Position numbers and translations under genes: made by a program. From contig JANKMV010000017.1 of NCBI GenBank assembly GCA_024650095.1, positions 6,381 to 14,421 on the forward strand: a stretch of DNA of 8,041 nt, in the 5' to 3' direction. The stretch is from Bacillota bacterium. Lineage in GTDB: Bacteria > Bacillota > Dethiobacteria > Dethiobacterales > Dethiobacteraceae. Under the pieces are notes generated by a model. The model was not told where the DNA came from. It worked only from the letters and a program-made list of their open reading frames with translations, and searched no databases. Positions 6,131 through 8,041 of this stretch are shown here, piece after piece; position 1 is the stretch's first letter; every line of letters starts with the position of its first letter.

Positions 6131-7123
6131 CTAATGAAGATATTTTCCTGTTTCTTCACTCTCAATTGCTGGATGCATAGCAGCGTTAATCCCGCCGGCA
6201 AGCAACCTGGCCACATCTTCTATCAGTGTGTCAATATCTTTAGGGGTCACCATTAAGCGCCCGCCATACGGTTCTAGGATTTCCGACATTACTGATCGTC
6301 GATCTCCCTCGGCGATACTTTGGACCACTTTGTACACTGGAGAATCCGGCCCTGCTTCTTCCATAATGGCTTCAAGTAAGTGAGTCGTTAAATCATCTGC
6401 AATGGTCACGGCATCCACGACTGTAGGGACACCCACTGCAATGACAGGTATGCCGATGGTTTCCTGTGAAATGCCCAAGCGCTTATTTCCCACACCGGAG
6501 CCGGGCGTAATCCCCGTGTCCGCAATTTGAACTGTAGTATGTAAGCGACTCAGGCTCCGAGCAGCTAATGCATCCACCGCAATTAAGAGATCGGGCTTAA
6601 CTTTTTCCACCAGCCCCTGTATGATCTCACCTGTTTCAACACCGGTAATACCAAGCACACCAGGGGCAATGGCACTCACAGCACGAAATCCTTCGCCTAG
6701 CGTTTCTGGTTGCAAGTGTAAGATATGGCGAGTAACCAACAAATCTTTGATCACCCGTGGGCCGAGAGCATCTGGCGTTACATTCCAGTTGCCCAATCCC
6801 ACAACAAGAATTGTTGTATCCGCCTCAAGTTCTATCATGCTTAACAATTCTTTGGTAAACTGACGCGAAACGATATCTTGTAGTTCCGTATTTTTTTGCC
6901 GTAATCCCGGCGCTTCTAGGGTAATATATTTACCCTGTTTTTTACCCATGCGACGTTCTGCGTCCTCACTGGTAATGTTGACGCGGGTGACACGCATTTC
7001 ACCTATTGTCTCTGTCTCCATCATCACACCAGGGATTTCCTCTTTGACCTCTTCAACTAACATCTGGTGCGCTTCAATGGCCAAATCAGTGCGGATACTT
7101 CGACGTTCTTGTTCGGCAGTCAC
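6131..7123 (-). CDS. gpr: GPR endopeptidase, spore protease for small acid-soluble proteins
   Basis: GPR (peptidase family A25) is made in the forespore as an inactive zymogen. After autoprocessing it degrades the DNA-protecting small acid-soluble spore proteins at germination. From the GTG start the protein has 330 residues. SIRTDLAIEAHQ (9-20) is the propeptide junction; by analogy with Bacillus, cleavage between D13 and L14 would remove 13 residues. GLGNWNVTPDALGP (109-122) holds Asp118 and AVDALAARSL holds Asp184. Their 66-residue spacing equals that of the two essential aspartates of the Bacillus megaterium enzyme (127 and 193, from memory). PGVLGITGVETG and DTGITPGSGVGNKR follow. It is shorter than the roughly 370-residue Bacillus proteins, apparently lacking a loop around residues 255-270. 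A TTG at 7141 opens the frame, but AGGAGG lies inside that extension, so GTG 7123 is the start. Confidence 0.96.
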   Translation of the reverse strand: MTAEQERRSIRTDLAIEAHQMLVEEVKEEIPGVMMETETIGEMRVTRVNITSEDAERRMGKKQGKYITLEAPGLRQKNTELQDIVSRQFTKELLSMIELEADTTILVVGLGNWNVTPDALGPRVIKDLLVTRHILHLQPETLGEGFRAVSAIAPGVLGITGVETGEIIQGLVEKVKPDLLIAVDALAARSLSRLHTTVQIADTGITPGSGVGNKRLGISQETIGIPVIAVGVPTVVDAVTIADDLTTHLLEAIMEEAGPDSPVYKVVQSIAEGDRRSVMSEILEPYGGRLMVTPKDIDTLIEDVARLLAGGINAAMHPAIESEETGKYLH

Positions 7124-7130
7124 AGGTATT

Positions 7131-7136
7131 CCTCCT
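7131..7136 (-). promoter_or_regulatory. Ribosome binding site that sets the gpr start at GTG 7123
   Basis: AGGAGG on the - strand is 7 bases before GTG 7123. It is inside the reading frame if TTG 7141 were the start, and that TTG has no adequate site of its own. Confidence 0.85.
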
Positions 7137-7210
7137 GTCAAGCCCTAACCGAGTGAAGGTAGTCAGAGCTACATCGTTTTTGACCTTTGAATTCGTTTAT
7201 TGGCCATCAG

Positions 7211-7537
7211 CTAGCGCAATTCGGTGGGAACAAATGCATCAATAATCCCAATCACTATGGCAGCCAATGCTGCACCAATGATGGTGACGCTCATTCCGGG
7301 AACAAGATACTGTGCCAAGTAAATTACAATGGCTGCAACAAGAAAACCGACAATACCACGGTTATGGGGAGAGATTTTTTTACCGAGCACGCTCTCCACA
7401 ATAAAACCGAGTAAAGCGATGACGATCGCTGCCACCAGGGCCACTCCGAAACCCATGTTGGCAAAACCGGGCAACAAAAAGCTAACCAACATCAAAACAA
7501 TGGCAGAAACGATAAAACGAACGATTAAACCAAGCAT
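7211..7537 (-). CDS. Phage holin family 4 (PF04020-type) four-helix membrane protein
   Basis: This 108-residue protein is almost wholly hydrophobic, with four predicted transmembrane helices (about 3-22, 30-49, 62-80, 84-103). A short polar loop, LGKKISPHNRG (51-61), joins two similar halves: residues 5-49 and 62-102 both run IV-F-V-AIV, then L(L/V)PG, then a Gly/Ala/Ile-rich helix. This matches the family named 'Mycobacterial 4 TMS phage holin, superfamily IV', which includes B. subtilis YvlD. Members are common chromosomal proteins; the name does not prove lysis activity and the role is unknown. The start is ATG 7537 behind GGAGGTGA. It is divergent from rpsT and 87 bases upstream of gpr on the same strand, with no obvious terminator between, so read-through into gpr is possible. 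No phage genes are nearby. Confidence 0.85.
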   Translation of the reverse strand: MLGLIVRFIVSAIVLMLVSFLLPGFANMGFGVALVAAIVIALLGFIVESVLGKKISPHNRGIVGFLVAAIVIYLAQYLVPGMSVTIIGAALAAIVIGIIDAFVPTELR

Positions 7538-7614
7538 ATTCTCACCTCCATTTCATTGGATTTACTGACAATAGCTTATCCCAATGGTATTTTGCTATAC
7601 ATTTTGACATGTTG

Positions 7615-7643
7615 TTGCAATTTATAGAAACACATGATAAAAT
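7615..7643 (+). promoter_or_regulatory. Extended -10 promoter of rpsT
   Basis: TTGCAA (7615-7620, four of six matches to -35) is followed by a 17-base spacer and TAAAAT (7638-7643, five of six matches to -10). TGA at 7635-7637 supplies the extended -10 TGN. Initiation near 7650 would leave a leader of about 30 bases before rpsT. A consensus TTGACA at 7604-7609 is closer to ideal but has no -10 at proper spacing. Confidence 0.65.
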
Positions 7644-7681
7644 TGTTGTGTCCTCGTAGCAAGTTTGAAGGAGGTGAACGC

Positions 7682-7966
7682 ATGCCCAATACAAAACAAG
7701 CAGAAAAACGTATGAGAGTTACCGCTAAGCGGACAGCCCGTAACCGTCAAGTAAAAAGTTCGGTCAAAACAGCTGTCCGTCGGTTTAGTGATACACTGGC
7801 CGAGGGAAACCTAGAAGTAGCCAGTGATAAATTGCACGCAACTGTAAAAACACTAGATAAAGCCGTTAGCAAAGGCGTTGTCCACAAAAACGCGGCCGCC
7901 CGCAAGAAGTCTCGCTTGGCAAAGCGTTTAAACAAAGCCAAAGCGCTAGAAGCAGTAGCTGAATAA
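7682..7966 (+). CDS. rpsT: 30S ribosomal protein S20
   Basis: S20 is a primary 16S rRNA binding protein of the small subunit body. The protein has 94 residues, slightly longer than the usual 85-90. It is highly basic and helical throughout, starting MPNTKQAEKRMRV, with TARNRQVKSSVKTAVR (18-33) and the C-terminal GVVHKNAAARKKSRLAKRLN (65-84), both family signatures. The last ten residues (KALEAVAE end) form a short Ala/Glu tail. The start is ATG 7682, 5 bases after AAGGAGGTG; the frame is open upstream to 7634, but those codons have no ribosome site and cover the promoter. It is monocistronic, with its own promoter and terminator, and is divergent from the holin-family gene. rpsT beside gpr/spoIIP/lepA is the standard order in spore formers. 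Confidence 0.97.
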   Translation: MPNTKQAEKRMRVTAKRTARNRQVKSSVKTAVRRFSDTLAEGNLEVASDKLHATVKTLDKAVSKGVVHKNAAARKKSRLAKRLNKAKALEAVAE

Positions 7967-7976
7967 CACTAACAAG

Positions 7977-8001
7977 AAGCCCGGCGCTCCCGGGTTTTTT
8001 T
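7977..8001 (+). terminator. Intrinsic terminator of rpsT
   Basis: CCCGG (7980-7984) and CCGGG (7990-7994) form a GC-rich stem with loop CGCTC, extended by a G-U and two A-U pairs, and followed by seven T (7995-8001). It begins 10 bases after the rpsT stop. This is a textbook rho-independent terminator. Confidence 0.93.
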
Positions 8002-8034
8002 GTTTCTCAAATGCAAACTTGAAGTACATAAAAC

Positions 8035-8041
8035 CGGAGGA
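8035..8041 (+). promoter_or_regulatory. Possible ribosome binding site of a + strand gene beyond the right edge
   Basis: CGGAGGA at the last bases of the window is a good Shine-Dalgarno core. A gene may start within about 10 bases outside the window, separated from rpsT by its terminator. Nothing of the gene itself is visible. Confidence 0.4.

Noticed and set aside
7211..7537. Prophage remnant suggested by the holin family name
   Set aside because: No endolysin, integrase, tail gene, att-like repeat or tRNA is nearby, and the family is widespread on ordinary chromosomes.
7604..7609. TTGACA as the -35 of rpsT
   Set aside because: The nearest -10-like sequences lie about 13 or 28 bases away, outside the usual spacing; TTGCAA at 7615 with the extended -10 fits better.
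1..8041. A new defence, mobile or biosynthetic system
   Set aside because: All but two small genes belong to well-known core families in their standard order, and no unexplained multi-gene cluster or repeat array is present.

Overview
The window looks like chromosomal core sequence from an endospore-forming member of the Bacillota (Firmicutes). It carries two sporulation or germination genes (gpr and spoIIP) and a perfect CIRCE operator in front of hrcA. Its Shine-Dalgarno sequences are strong (AGGAGG type), and GTG or TTG is used as a start codon in at least two genes. The gene order rpsT / gpr - spoIIP - lepA - hemW - hrcA - grpE is the classical arrangement of spore formers. Base composition is moderate, not extremely AT-rich, and a four-helix 'phage holin' family membrane protein sits between rpsT and gpr. 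I cannot place the organism more exactly; a spore-forming Negativicutes or clostridial lineage is only a guess.

Layout from right to left: rpsT (ribosomal protein S20) is the only gene on the + strand, with its own extended -10 promoter and a good intrinsic terminator. All other genes are on the - strand. Divergent from rpsT is a small PF04020-type four-helix membrane protein, followed by gpr (spore protease), a 255-bp spacer with three contiguous hairpins, spoIIP (engulfment peptidoglycan hydrolase), an unrecognised 80-residue membrane-anchored protein, lepA (elongation factor 4) with its own extended -10 promoter, hemW one base downstream of lepA, then a terminator/promoter overlap and CIRCE, hrcA, and the 5' part of grpE running off the left edge.

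Functionally there are three blocks. (1) A sporulation block, gpr-spoIIP: GPR degrades small acid-soluble spore proteins at germination, and SpoIIP cuts septal peptidoglycan during engulfment. (2) A housekeeping pair, lepA-hemW, probably translationally coupled. (3) The class I heat-shock operon hrcA-grpE (presumably followed by dnaK and dnaJ), repressed by its own first product through CIRCE.

I see no mobile element, CRISPR array, defence system or clearly novel system. The items most worth a second look are the three-hairpin element between gpr and spoIIP, whose four imperfect pairs are all G-U when read as RNA from the - strand; the overlap of the hemW terminator hairpin with the hrcA promoter; and the unrecognised 80-residue protein. 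Several start codons differ from the longest open frame and were set from Shine-Dalgarno position.
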